Source: an uncultured Chloroflexota bacterium (lineage in GTDB: Bacteria > Chloroflexota > Dehalococcoidia > Dehalococcoidales > RBG-16-60-22). Taken from it: DNA of 12,080 nucleotides. The stretch spans positions 1 through 12,080 of the forward strand of contig CAIWTG010000240.1 of NCBI GenBank assembly GCA_903915565.1. The letters are read 5' to 3'. The notes under the pieces are model-generated. The model was not told where the DNA came from. It did no database searches and was given only the letters and a program-made list of their open reading frames with translations. The position numbers and the translations under genes are program-made. This document shows, piece after piece, positions 1 through 6,170 of this stretch (positions within the stretch are counted from its first letter, which is position 1; every line of letters begins with the position of its first letter).

Positions 1-900
1 ATTACAGGATGTAATCTGTCCCTGAAGATTTACTGTAATGATACCCTCCGGAGCTATCTCCACGATATTGCGGTATTTCTCCTCACTCGTCCGCAGAGCC
101 TGCTCCGTTCGTTTACGCTCGGTAATATCGCGGCAGACGCAAAAGATGAGTTTTTGTCCGGCTATCGTGGCGCCATTGGTGCTTATTTCAACATCATAGG
201 TCGTCCCATCTTTGCGCCGATGCTGTGTCTCCAAATGGTCACCTTTCTCATCGATCGTGTGCATCATCTCCACAATACGTTCGGGCGGATAGAGGAATTC
301 CCAATCAAATACTTTTAGCTTGCGGACTTCTTTGGGAGTATATCCCAGCATTTCGGCAAAGCGCTGGTTGGCTTCATAGACGTTGCCGTCCTGGTCGAGG
401 ACGACAATCCCGTCGTGGGACTGTTCGATAAGGATGCGTCGCCTGGTTGCCTCGCTGGCTAATGCCTCTTCGGCGTTTTTACGCTTGGTCACATCTTCAA
501 CCAATGCCAAAAAGCCCAGCGGCTGGCCGGTTTTATCACGCAGTAAAGTCACGGTCAGGTTTTCCCAGATAACCTCTTTATTTTTTCTGATTACTCGTTT
601 TTCCCGGTGATAATAAGTTATCTTGCCTTTTACCAGCTCTTGTAAATTCTCCTGGTCTTCCTTGATTTCTTCCGCGAAGCTATAATCTTTGTAACTCATC
701 GAGCGTAATTCCTGCTCCGTATATCCCAGCATCTTACAGAACTGGTCATTAACTACTTTTATTTTATGATCCAGCCCGGATAGCATAATGCCTATCGGTC
801 CCTGCTGAAAGATTTGTCGAAAACGCTCTTCACTCTCTCGCAAAGCTTCCTCTACAGCGGTAGCATTGGATATATTCTTTTTCCAGTGTTGTGTATTCAT
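1..900 (-). CDS. Multi-PAS sensor protein, probably a histidine kinase (partial, C-terminus outside window)
   Basis: The reading frame is open from an ATG at 900 to the left edge, giving 300 residues without a stop. A TAA sits directly before the ATG in frame, and GAAGG lies 8 bases upstream, so the start is well fixed. Three PAS sensory domains follow one another: about residues 25-145, 150-268 and from 272 onward. Each opens with an E(E/R)(R/K)(F/Y)R-type helix, and the first two end in DVTKRK (136-141) and DITERK (258-263), the usual PAC ending. No transmembrane segment is visible, so the N-terminal part should be cytoplasmic. PAS strings of this kind normally end in a HisKA/HATPase kinase or GGDEF module, but that part is not in the window, so kinase activity is inferred. 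It lies downstream of a small HTH gene on the same strand and may be cotranscribed with it. Confidence 0.85.
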   Translation of the reverse strand, partial: MNTQHWKKNISNATAVEEALRESEERFRQIFQQGPIGIMLSGLDHKIKVVNDQFCKMLGYTEQELRSMSYKDYSFAEEIKEDQENLQELVKGKITYYHREKRVIRKNKEVIWENLTVTLLRDKTGQPLGFLALVEDVTKRKNAEEALASEATRRRILIEQSHDGIVVLDQDGNVYEANQRFAEMLGYTPKEVRKLKVFDWEFLYPPERIVEMMHTIDEKGDHLETQHRRKDGTTYDVEISTNGATIAGQKLIFCVCRDITERKRTEQALRTSEEKYRNIVEIAPEGIITVNLQGQITSCN

Positions 901-925
901 TTATTTAGCCTTCATTTTTGTATCA

Positions 926-1057
926 TCAATACATATCAGGTATCGTTTTGCTCGCCTTAAGCAAATCATGCTTTTTCAAGAAATCGGTGAAATCGTTCCG
1001 GTTGATGTAGTGACAGCCTCCCTTTGGCGTAAAGCCGGTTTTACTTACCGTCGTTTT
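926..1057 (-). pseudogene. Remnant of a second excisionase-type HTH domain (C-terminal end only)
   Basis: Between the HTH gene stop (1041) and the PAS gene start (900), another minus-strand frame is open for 43 codons, from just after a TGA at 1058-1060 to a TGA at 926-928. It has no usable start codon. Its translation carries TPKGGCHYINRNDFTDFLKK, which lines up with LPSGQNRIHRDNFFAFAEK at the end of the intact HTH protein next door: the same G....I.R..F..F..KH pattern. I read it as the tail of a duplicated or once longer HTH gene that has lost its front half. It overlaps the last 17 bases of the intact gene in another frame. Chance similarity over about 25 residues cannot be fully excluded. 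Confidence 0.5.
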
Positions 1058-1256
1058 TCAAAGGTATGCAGTGTTTTTCCGCGAAAGCGAAAAAATTGTC
1101 CCGATGTATGCGGTTCTGTCCACTCGGTAGACGGAAGGAAATCAGATTGCCTTTTTCAATCCACCTCAAGACAGTCACCTTACTAACGCCGCAGTGTTTA
1201 GCGACGGCTCCGGTGGTAAGGTATTGGGGGAAATTAACCTCTACTTTGGTATTCAA
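1041..1256 (-). CDS. Small excisionase/BldC-type helix-turn-helix DNA-binding protein
   Basis: A 71-residue protein. Residues 12-33 (YLTTGAVAKHCGVSKVTVLR) form the winged HTH typical of the MerR-like/excisionase group: a T-x-GEVA-like helix, a turn at CGVS, then the recognition helix VTVLRWIEKG. The wing and last helix follow (FRLPSGQNRI, HRDNFFAFAEKH). There is no effector or receiver domain, so it is only a DNA-binding module. The frame stays open up to a TTG at 1361, but the better start is the TTG at 1256. It has AAAGGAGGTG about 5 bases upstream, while the longer version has no ribosome binding site. A TATAAT box at 1296-1301 fits a short leader. In this family small proteins act as excisionases, as BldC-like regulators binding direct repeats, or as partners of two-component systems. 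The neighbouring PAS sensor makes the last two plausible. The regulated targets are unknown. Confidence 0.8.
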   Translation of the reverse strand: MNTKVEVNFPQYLTTGAVAKHCGVSKVTVLRWIEKGNLISFRLPSGQNRIHRDNFFAFAEKHCIPLKNDGK

Positions 1257-1295
1257 GGGCACCTCCTTTACTTCAGCAGTTTTTTCTGATGGCGA

Positions 1296-1301
1296 ATTAT
1301 A
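1296..1301 (-). promoter_or_regulatory. Putative -10 box of the HTH gene
   Basis: The minus strand reads TATAAT exactly. Transcription would start near 1288, leaving a leader of about 30 bases that carries the strong AAAGGAGGTG site ahead of the TTG start at 1256. No good -35 box is found 16-18 bases upstream, so an activator may be needed. This placement also argues against the upstream TTG at 1361 as the real start. Confidence 0.4.
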
Positions 1302-1409
1302 TGTATCTTTTATAGATATAGAAATTGGACTCTTCCTTTCATTCTTCACGCGGTGAACCAAATTTACATAAGTTCTATTATTACTTTATTATCTGTAGTT
1401 AACAGAATA

Positions 1410-1457
1410 GTCACATTAAACGGTAAAAATGTCACAAAAAAGTCACATAAAGCGACA
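1410..1457. repeat. Phased direct repeats of GTCACA, candidate operator array
   Basis: GTCACA occurs at 1410-1415, 1431-1436 and 1442-1447, all in the same orientation, with a weaker copy GCGACA at 1452-1457. The spacings are 21, 11 and 10 bases, close to whole DNA helical turns, so all copies face the same side of the helix. The flanks are AT-rich. The array lies in the gene-free stretch upstream of the small HTH gene. Head-to-tail direct repeats are the kind of site bound by BldC-like proteins, so the neighbouring HTH protein is a natural candidate ligand; this is inference. Confidence 0.5.
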
Positions 1458-1532
1458 TTAGGAGTGGTATAAAACACAAGGGGGAAAGGTAAACGACAAA
1501 AACTTTAGCGTTTTGGATGAGGGAGGTTGGAT

Positions 1533-2189
1533 TTACCAGTACCTGGTATCGCGTTTGCCGGTGACGTAGGGATTTTCCCGCCGTTCGGCGCCGATGGTTG
1601 TTTCGCGTCCATGCCCGGGATAAATGACCGTAGCGTCCGGTAAAGTCATCAGTTTTTTGCGGATGCTGTCCAGCAGCTGCGGGCGACTGCTCCCCGGCAT
1701 CATGGTGGTACCTATGCCGCGGCGGAAAATCGTATCGCCGGTAAACACACCGAATTCCGTCAGCAAGGAAATACTGCCCGGGGTATGCCCGGGGGTGTGA
1801 ATCACGGTAAAAGACATCCCCCCGACCTCTATTTTGTCGCCTTCGCGGAGGAGTCTTTCCGGGGGGTGGGGCGTCCGGTAGGATATACCGAACTGCGAGC
1901 TGTAAGAGCCGCGCCCTTCAAGGAAATCGGCATCTTCAATGTGGATTGCCACCTCGGCGCCGGTTTTATCCTGAACATCACGCAGCGCGGCAATATGGTC
2001 GGAATGCCCGTGCGTCAGTACGATGGCTTTGATATCCAGTCCGGTCTCGTCAATGGCGCGGCAAATGGTTTCGCTGTTGCCTCCGGGGTCGATGACCAGT
2101 CCCTCCCCAACAGATTCACTGCCTACAATCCAGCAATTGGCGGACAGCGAGCCTACCACCAGTCGCCGGATAATTGGTTTTTCCTGCAT
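1533..2189 (-). CDS. Metallo-beta-lactamase-fold hydrolase (glyoxalase II-like)
   Basis: A 218-residue soluble hydrolase with the full dinuclear metal site of the MBL fold: THGHSDH at 59-65 (H60, H62, D64, H65), H135 in HTPGHTPGS, D152 in FTGDTIF, and H193 in YPGHG. The layout matches the compact glyoxalase II-like group, which hydrolyses thioesters such as S-lactoylglutathione or related acyl-thiols. The exact substrate cannot be read from the sequence. The long C-terminal substrate domain of true glyoxalase II is absent. The gene is the last of a minus-strand run: its ATG lies 5 bases after the stop of the hydroxyacid dehydrogenase, so translation is probably coupled. Only a weak AAGG is seen, about 14 bases upstream. 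A 2-hydroxyacid dehydrogenase beside a thioesterase-like hydrolase would suit alpha-keto or hydroxy acid detoxification, but this is only suggestive. Confidence 0.85.
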   Translation of the reverse strand: MQEKPIIRRLVVGSLSANCWIVGSESVGEGLVIDPGGNSETICRAIDETGLDIKAIVLTHGHSDHIAALRDVQDKTGAEVAIHIEDADFLEGRGSYSSQFGISYRTPHPPERLLREGDKIEVGGMSFTVIHTPGHTPGSISLLTEFGVFTGDTIFRRGIGTTMMPGSSRPQLLDSIRKKLMTLPDATVIYPGHGRETTIGAERRENPYVTGKRDTRYW

Positions 2190-2194
2190 ATTGT

Positions 2195-3211
2195 CTAGTA
2201 GCCTTTTTTCCTGTCAACCACATTGAGCAGGAGCTTGCCGGCAATGTAGCGCTTAAGATTCTCACAGAAAAGGTCGGCGGCGCGCAGCATATAGTCCTCC
2301 ATGCCGCCGGAAACATGAGGGCTTAATATCACATTATCAAGGTCCCAGAGTCGACTTTCTTTGGGCAGCGGTTCGGGAACCATAACGTCCAGGCCAGCGC
2401 CAGCGATACGTTTTTCTTCGAGGGCCCTAATTAAAGCTTCCTGGTCTATGATGGGACCGCGCCCGATATTCATAATGTAAGCCGTCGGCTTCATGGCTTT
2501 TAGCTCCGCCTCGCCAACAATATGGGTTGTTTCCGGCGTTAACGGCAAGGTCAGGACAACGTAGTCGCTTTGGGCGAGCAGTTCTTTCATCTGGCCGGCG
2601 GGTAAAACCAGGTCAACGTTTTTAGCTTTGTCACCGGCTTTGGTCGATCGCTGGGTGGCGATAACCTTCATGCCGAAGGCTTTAGAGAGTCGCGCCACTT
2701 CCGCGCCGATATGCCCCAGCCCGATTATCCCCACCGTCTTGCCCCGCAGCGTACCGGGGTTGTACCGAATCCAATCGCGGGTCTGCATCATTTTAAAGCT
2801 CAAGGGCGTTTTCTTGGCGAACATCAACATCAGCCCCATGACGAACTCGCCGATGGGCGTGGCATGGATGCCGCTGACCCCGGTGAGTATCACGTTGCTG
2901 TTCCAAATCTCGGTGCCCCGATGCCGGTCCATGCCGGCGGAGGTTGCCTGGAACCACTTCAGGTGCGGCGCCCGGGCGATAATATTTTGCGGCGGTATAA
3001 ACCCGAAAAGCACCTCGGCCTCGGTCAGCAGGGCGTTGAGCTCCGCTTTTTTCGAGTTATCCCCCTGCATTTCAGCCAAGAGCAATTGCGAGGCGTCGGT
3101 GACCTTTATCCGGCGATTGACCGACTGGATACGCTTTAAAATCTCGGCATCGGCATGCGGCAGACCTTTGTCGAACGAGGGTGTAACTACAAGTATGTTT
3201 AGTGTTTTCAT
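2195..3211 (-). CDS. D-isomer-specific 2-hydroxyacid dehydrogenase
   Basis: A 338-residue cytosolic NAD(P)-dependent oxidoreductase that interconverts a 2-keto acid and a D-2-hydroxy acid. The Rossmann motif VGIIGLGHIG (160-169) gives G164-x-G166-xx-G169. The catalytic triad is visible as R251 (NIGRGPIID), E280 (VPEPLP) and H299 (SPHVSGG). TSAGMD (90-95) is the substrate-side loop. After the second Rossmann strand the sequence is ATQRS, with Arg188 and no Asp, which in this family points to NADP(H) rather than NAD. The family includes glyoxylate/hydroxypyruvate reductases and phosphoglycerate dehydrogenase. There is no ACT domain, so SerA is unlikely and a GhrA/CtBP-like reductase is the nearer match. 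AGGAGT six bases before the ATG overlaps the stop of the upstream glycosyltransferase gene, an operon-like arrangement. Confidence 0.9.
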   Translation of the reverse strand: MKTLNILVVTPSFDKGLPHADAEILKRIQSVNRRIKVTDASQLLLAEMQGDNSKKAELNALLTEAEVLFGFIPPQNIIARAPHLKWFQATSAGMDRHRGTEIWNSNVILTGVSGIHATPIGEFVMGLMLMFAKKTPLSFKMMQTRDWIRYNPGTLRGKTVGIIGLGHIGAEVARLSKAFGMKVIATQRSTKAGDKAKNVDLVLPAGQMKELLAQSDYVVLTLPLTPETTHIVGEAELKAMKPTAYIMNIGRGPIIDQEALIRALEEKRIAGAGLDVMVPEPLPKESRLWDLDNVILSPHVSGGMEDYMLRAADLFCENLKRYIAGKLLLNVVDRKKGY

Positions 3212-3219
3212 AACTACTC

Positions 3220-4659
3220 CTAAGGATACGGAATGAAATAAAATTGCTGACCGGCTTGCGTCCAGGGCGGGAAGATGTAGCCAGGCCAGCGGGTCGTTAG
3301 CATTCTTTCAGTCAGCCACGCCGGCAGGATTTGCAGGTTCCAAGCCCACTGGGCATAAAGCAGCGTCCCGAAAACGACGATTATCGCCAACACCGGCACC
3401 AAAATTTTATAAGGGAATCTGGCCATAATCAAGGCGCAAACGATAACCACCGGGAATAGCTCCGGCAGGTAGAAGCGGTTAAAAAGGACAAAGCCCCCGC
3501 CTTCGGTCAGCCCCGCCGTCCATTCATAAGTAAGGTAGAGCACGAAAACGCAGATAAACCATCCAATTAAAACTAAAAAGATATCCCAGGGCATTTCGTC
3601 GCGCAGGCTGGACCATTTTCCCGCCGCCAGGCGCTTTCTAAAGAACTTGAAATAAAGTATCACGAAAAAGCCGGGTATCCCGATTATCAGCAGCGGGAAA
3701 CCGATAAGCGTGTTCCGCAAAGCTCCCTGCCAATTATAGGTGAGAATCTGACCCGGAATGGATACGCCGTTCAAATCCACCTGCCCCAGATACTGGAAAG
3801 CGAACTTAATGGGGTAGGGGGAGAAGGAGTAACCTGTTTTAAATACCGAGCCGAAGATGAAATAATCGTAAAGCAAAATAGCCGCCAGCGGTATGCCGAT
3901 TCCCAGCACGATGGGAATGATATCCTGTTTTAGCCTGGTATTTTGTTTTTTACGCCAGTCCATAAACCTGATGATGACCAGGTGTAAAAACAGTATGACG
4001 GCTATCGGCAGGTTGGTATAGCGTGAAATCACCGACCAGCTGATGAAAAAGAAGGCCAAAAAAAGCAAAACCCCGCGTCCCCACGACCTAAGCTTTTCTC
4101 TTTCCAGGTGATAGTAAAAATAGAGACCTCCCCCTATCGCCAGAAAAGCCAACGAGGAGTAGGTATCCATATAAATACGGTTGCACATTACCAGAGCGAT
4201 GGGAGTAAATAATATCAACAGCGAACCTATCATCGCTGCCTTTTCATCGCGCAGGCGTTTCAGCAGGATAAACGTCACGATGACCATGCCCAAAGCCAGC
4301 AGGATATTGCTCCATCGCGGAATGTGCATCATATAAAATGGCACCAGGTAAAAAACGCAGCCTGGAGCTTTTTCCAGCGCCCATTTACCCCGGTCGAGCT
4401 GTAAATACTGCAATAAAATCCCGCCTTGCTGCGTAGTCTCCATAACTTCGCGGTAGGCGGTGTAATCATCCAGTACAAAATTGCCTTGAGAGAAATTTTT
4501 GGTGCCGTAATAATATGCCCAGTCATCCGGGTCGGGCATCTGGACGGAGGGGGTTAAAACCAGCGCCGTCGCCGCAATAAAACCGATGCCGACAATAGCT
4601 TGATAGATAGTAACGTGCTGTCTAAGCCAGCTAAAGATGGAGGAAATCCTTTTTATCAC
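3220..4659 (-). CDS. Polytopic membrane glycosyltransferase (GT-C, GT39/ArnT-like)
   Basis: A 479-residue integral membrane protein with about 11-12 hydrophobic helices. After the first helix comes a periplasmic/extracytoplasmic loop with DPDDWAYY (43-50), the acidic pair expected of GT-C enzymes that use a lipid-phosphate sugar donor, and EKAPG at 96-100, similar to the loop in GT39 and ArnT relatives. Central helices are separated by short basic loops (KRLRDEK, DWRKKQN, FFRKR). It ends in a short aromatic soluble tail. The acceptor cannot be told: protein, lipid or cell-surface polymer. The start is GTG with AGGGG about 10 bases upstream; an ATG a few bases before is in another frame. It is first in the run with the dehydrogenase and MBL genes (8- and 5-base gaps). 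A TATAAT box and a perfect palindrome lie just upstream. Confidence 0.75.
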   Translation of the reverse strand: MIKRISSIFSWLRQHVTIYQAIVGIGFIAATALVLTPSVQMPDPDDWAYYYGTKNFSQGNFVLDDYTAYREVMETTQQGGILLQYLQLDRGKWALEKAPGCVFYLVPFYMMHIPRWSNILLALGMVIVTFILLKRLRDEKAAMIGSLLILFTPIALVMCNRIYMDTYSSLAFLAIGGGLYFYYHLEREKLRSWGRGVLLFLAFFFISWSVISRYTNLPIAVILFLHLVIIRFMDWRKKQNTRLKQDIIPIVLGIGIPLAAILLYDYFIFGSVFKTGYSFSPYPIKFAFQYLGQVDLNGVSIPGQILTYNWQGALRNTLIGFPLLIIGIPGFFVILYFKFFRKRLAAGKWSSLRDEMPWDIFLVLIGWFICVFVLYLTYEWTAGLTEGGGFVLFNRFYLPELFPVVIVCALIMARFPYKILVPVLAIIVVFGTLLYAQWAWNLQILPAWLTERMLTTRWPGYIFPPWTQAGQQFYFIPYP

Positions 4660-4683
4660 GGTTCATCAACCCCTAAAATATAC

Positions 4684-4718
4684 ATTATATTACACCATAT
4701 CAGAAGCGATATCGCTTC
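4684..4718 (-). promoter_or_regulatory. Putative promoter of the glycosyltransferase operon with palindromic operator
   Basis: On the minus strand a perfect TATAAT lies at 4684-4689. The place where a -35 box should be is filled by a perfect 16-base palindrome, GAAGCGATATCGCTTC (4703-4718), with no TTGACA-like hexamer. Transcription would begin near 4677, giving an 18-base leader. A dyad covering the -35 position suggests a dimeric regulator site, either repressor or activator. The regulator is not identifiable from the window. Confidence 0.4.
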
Positions 4719-4732
4719 GTCAAAACAAGATG

Positions 4733-4762
4733 TTGCCAGAGGCTAGCGGTTAAGAGTAAAAT
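4733..4762 (+). promoter_or_regulatory. Candidate promoter for cinA (long leader)
   Basis: TTGCCA (4733-4738) and TAAAAT (4757-4762) are each 5 of 6 matches to consensus, with an 18-base spacer. Transcription from here would give a leader of about 190 bases that includes the repeat hairpin and the terminator-like hairpin before cinA. A second TAAAAT at 4948-4953 lies so close to the ATG that it could only serve a nearly leaderless message. Confidence 0.3.
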
Positions 4763-4811
4763 CATTAAAAACCCCCTGGCTGAATGAGATAACTTTTACA
4801 CAAGGAATAAC

Positions 4812-4867
4812 GGATTCTTCGGTCGTCCTTCTACGGAATCCTTCCTGGGAAGGATTTCAGAATGACA
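4812..4867. repeat. REP/MITE-like interspersed palindromic repeat
   Basis: The unit starts GGATTCTTCGG and ends TCAGAATGACA, with ATTCT/AGAAT as outer inverted ends. Inside is a stem of 10 base pairs (4835-4844 with 4849-4858, one G-T pair) closing on a CTGG loop. I recognise this TTCTTCGG...CAGAATGACA pattern as a type of short non-coding repeat scattered through some bacterial genomes, including Chloroflexota. Only this single copy is in the window, so repetition is not shown here. It carries no gene. Confidence 0.5.
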
Positions 4868-4897
4868 TAGTCTACAGGTTGAATTTTAAAAAGAAAA

Positions 4898-4919
4898 GGG
4901 AGAACCGTGACGCTCTCCC
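4898..4919 (-). terminator. Terminator-like hairpin in the cinA leader
   Basis: GGGAGA (4898-4903) pairs with TCTCCC (4914-4919); two more inner pairs, one of them G-T, are possible. Read on the minus strand, the stem is followed by TTTTCTTTTT, a good intrinsic terminator. Read on the plus strand, the tail is TGTTTGCTTTT, weaker. No minus-strand gene ends here, so it would stop antisense transcription coming out of cinA and shield the glycosyltransferase promoter, or act as a weak attenuator on the plus strand. Confidence 0.45.
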
Positions 4920-4958
4920 CTGTTTGCTTTTGGGATGGTTTTAACGGTAAAATCTTAA

Positions 4959-6167
4959 ATGATGAAAGCAGAAATTATTTCCACCGGCACCGAAATTCTC
5001 CTCGGCAACATTGTCGACACCAACACCGCTTTTATAGCAGAACAGCTGGCAATGCTGGGCATCGACCTCTACTTTGCGTCTACCGTCGGCGACAACTTTG
5101 ACAGGCTGCTGGGGGCTTTAAAAACCGCCCGGGAGCGGTCGGACCTCGTTCTAATGACCGGCGGCTTGGGCCCCACCCAGGGGGACATCACGCGCGAGGT
5201 CGTCGCCTGCCTGCTGGAAGAGGAAATGGTCGTTGACGAGAGCTTAAAGGTGACGCTGGAAAAATTCTTCGCCGGGCGCTCCATTGCGATGAGCGCCAAT
5301 AACCTCAAGCAGGCGATGCTGATTCCTTCTGCCCAGGCTATTCCCAACAACCGCGGCACGGCGCCTGGTTGGTGGGCGGAAAAAGAGGGAAAAATAATCA
5401 TCGCCATGCCCGGCCCGCCCGCCGAGATGCAAGCCATGTGGCAGAAATTTATCGCCCCCGCTTTGCAAAACAGGGCCGGTGGCGTCATCCTTTCCCGCAC
5501 GCTGAAAACATTCGGCATGCCGGAGGGCTCGGTGGATGAGGAGCTATCCCCCTTACTAAAATCTACCAACCCCACGCTGGCCATCTATGCCAAGCCGGAC
5601 GGCATCCACCTGCGCATCACGGCTAAAGCCGACAGCGAGGAAGCCGCCCGACAGCTGATTGCCGAACACGAGCGGGCGGTCAGGGAAATCGTTGACAAAT
5701 ACCTCTGGGGAGTTGATGATGACGACCTGGCGGCGATGGTGGCAAAATTGCTTATCGATAAAGGGCTGACGCTGGCGGTGGTGGAGACTTTCACCAGCGG
5801 CGCTTTGATACAGATATTAGCGCATGCCCCGGAGAGCGACCGTTTCTTTAAGGGCGGGTTTTACGCCGCCTCGGATGAAATGAAGACTTCACTCGGTTTG
5901 GTCTGGGGTTCGGGCGATATGACGAAAACAACCTCCGCCATAGCTTCGCTGGTGCGGGATAAAGTCCATGCCAGCATCGGCATTGACATCGAAGGCTATA
6001 TGGAAAAGTCGGACGACGTCCCGATGGCGAAAGTGATTATTGCCATTGCCGGTTTAAAGTCAGGAATTTCTTTAGCGCGCAACTTCCCCGGCCGTCTCAC
6101 CAATATGGAAAACCGGATTGCCTACCAGGTCCTCTTCGAACTGAAAAAATACCTCTCGGAAAGCTAA
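4959..6167 (+). CDS. cinA: CinA-family protein: MoCF nucleotide pyrophosphatase domain plus degenerate NMN deamidase-like domain
   Basis: A 402-residue protein with the two-domain CinA plan. The N-terminal MoCF-like domain (1-170) has KAEIISTGTEILLGNIVDTN and TGGLGPTQGDITRE (67-80), the latter with one Asp of the usual TxDD pair replaced by Gly, and MPGPPAEM (150-157). In the family this part hydrolyses ADP-ribose-type dinucleotides. The C-terminal part (about 255-400) aligns with PncC nicotinamide-nucleotide deamidases, but the usual ESCTGG is ETFTSG (276-281), so the catalytic Ser position is Thr. The Tyr of the AYS motif is Ala (AAS, 303-305), Lys309 is kept, and the VTGIAGPGG loop is absent. 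Deamidase activity is therefore doubtful. Two ATGs are possible (4959 or 4962); the second matches the usual MKAEII start. No clear ribosome binding site is seen. It ends 3 bases from the convergent bicupin gene. Confidence 0.88.
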   Translation: MMKAEIISTGTEILLGNIVDTNTAFIAEQLAMLGIDLYFASTVGDNFDRLLGALKTARERSDLVLMTGGLGPTQGDITREVVACLLEEEMVVDESLKVTLEKFFAGRSIAMSANNLKQAMLIPSAQAIPNNRGTAPGWWAEKEGKIIIAMPGPPAEMQAMWQKFIAPALQNRAGGVILSRTLKTFGMPEGSVDEELSPLLKSTNPTLAIYAKPDGIHLRITAKADSEEAARQLIAEHERAVREIVDKYLWGVDDDDLAAMVAKLLIDKGLTLAVVETFTSGALIQILAHAPESDRFFKGGFYAASDEMKTSLGLVWGSGDMTKTTSAIASLVRDKVHASIGIDIEGYMEKSDDVPMAKVIIAIAGLKSGISLARNFPGRLTNMENRIAYQVLFELKKYLSES

Positions 6168-6170
6168 AGT

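Noticed and set aside
866..1186. 106-codon plus-strand frame between the PAS and HTH genes
   Set aside because: It is antisense to the PAS start, the HTH remnant and the HTH gene. Its hydrophobic start is a by-product of AT-rich DNA.
1470..1485. TGGTATAAAA on the plus strand, resembling an extended -10 box
   Set aside because: It points into the 3' end of the minus-strand MBL gene; no plus-strand gene follows and there is no -35 box.
1500..1520. Weak hairpin after the MBL gene (AAAAC/GTTTT) as a terminator
   Set aside because: The stem is only about 5 A/T-rich pairs, too weak to call.
2628..3236. 202-codon plus-strand open frame opposite the hydroxyacid dehydrogenase
   Set aside because: It is antisense to a gene with complete catalytic motifs, has a low-complexity shadow-like composition, and has no start signal.
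4703..4718. Palindrome as a phage or plasmid attachment or partition site
   Set aside because: No integrase, plasmid or tRNA-end signature is nearby; position by a -10 box makes a promoter operator the simpler reading.
5069..5584. 171-codon minus-strand open frame inside cinA
   Set aside because: It lies fully antisense to a clear CinA coding region; its Ser/Arg/Pro-rich translation matches no family and no ribosome binding site supports it.
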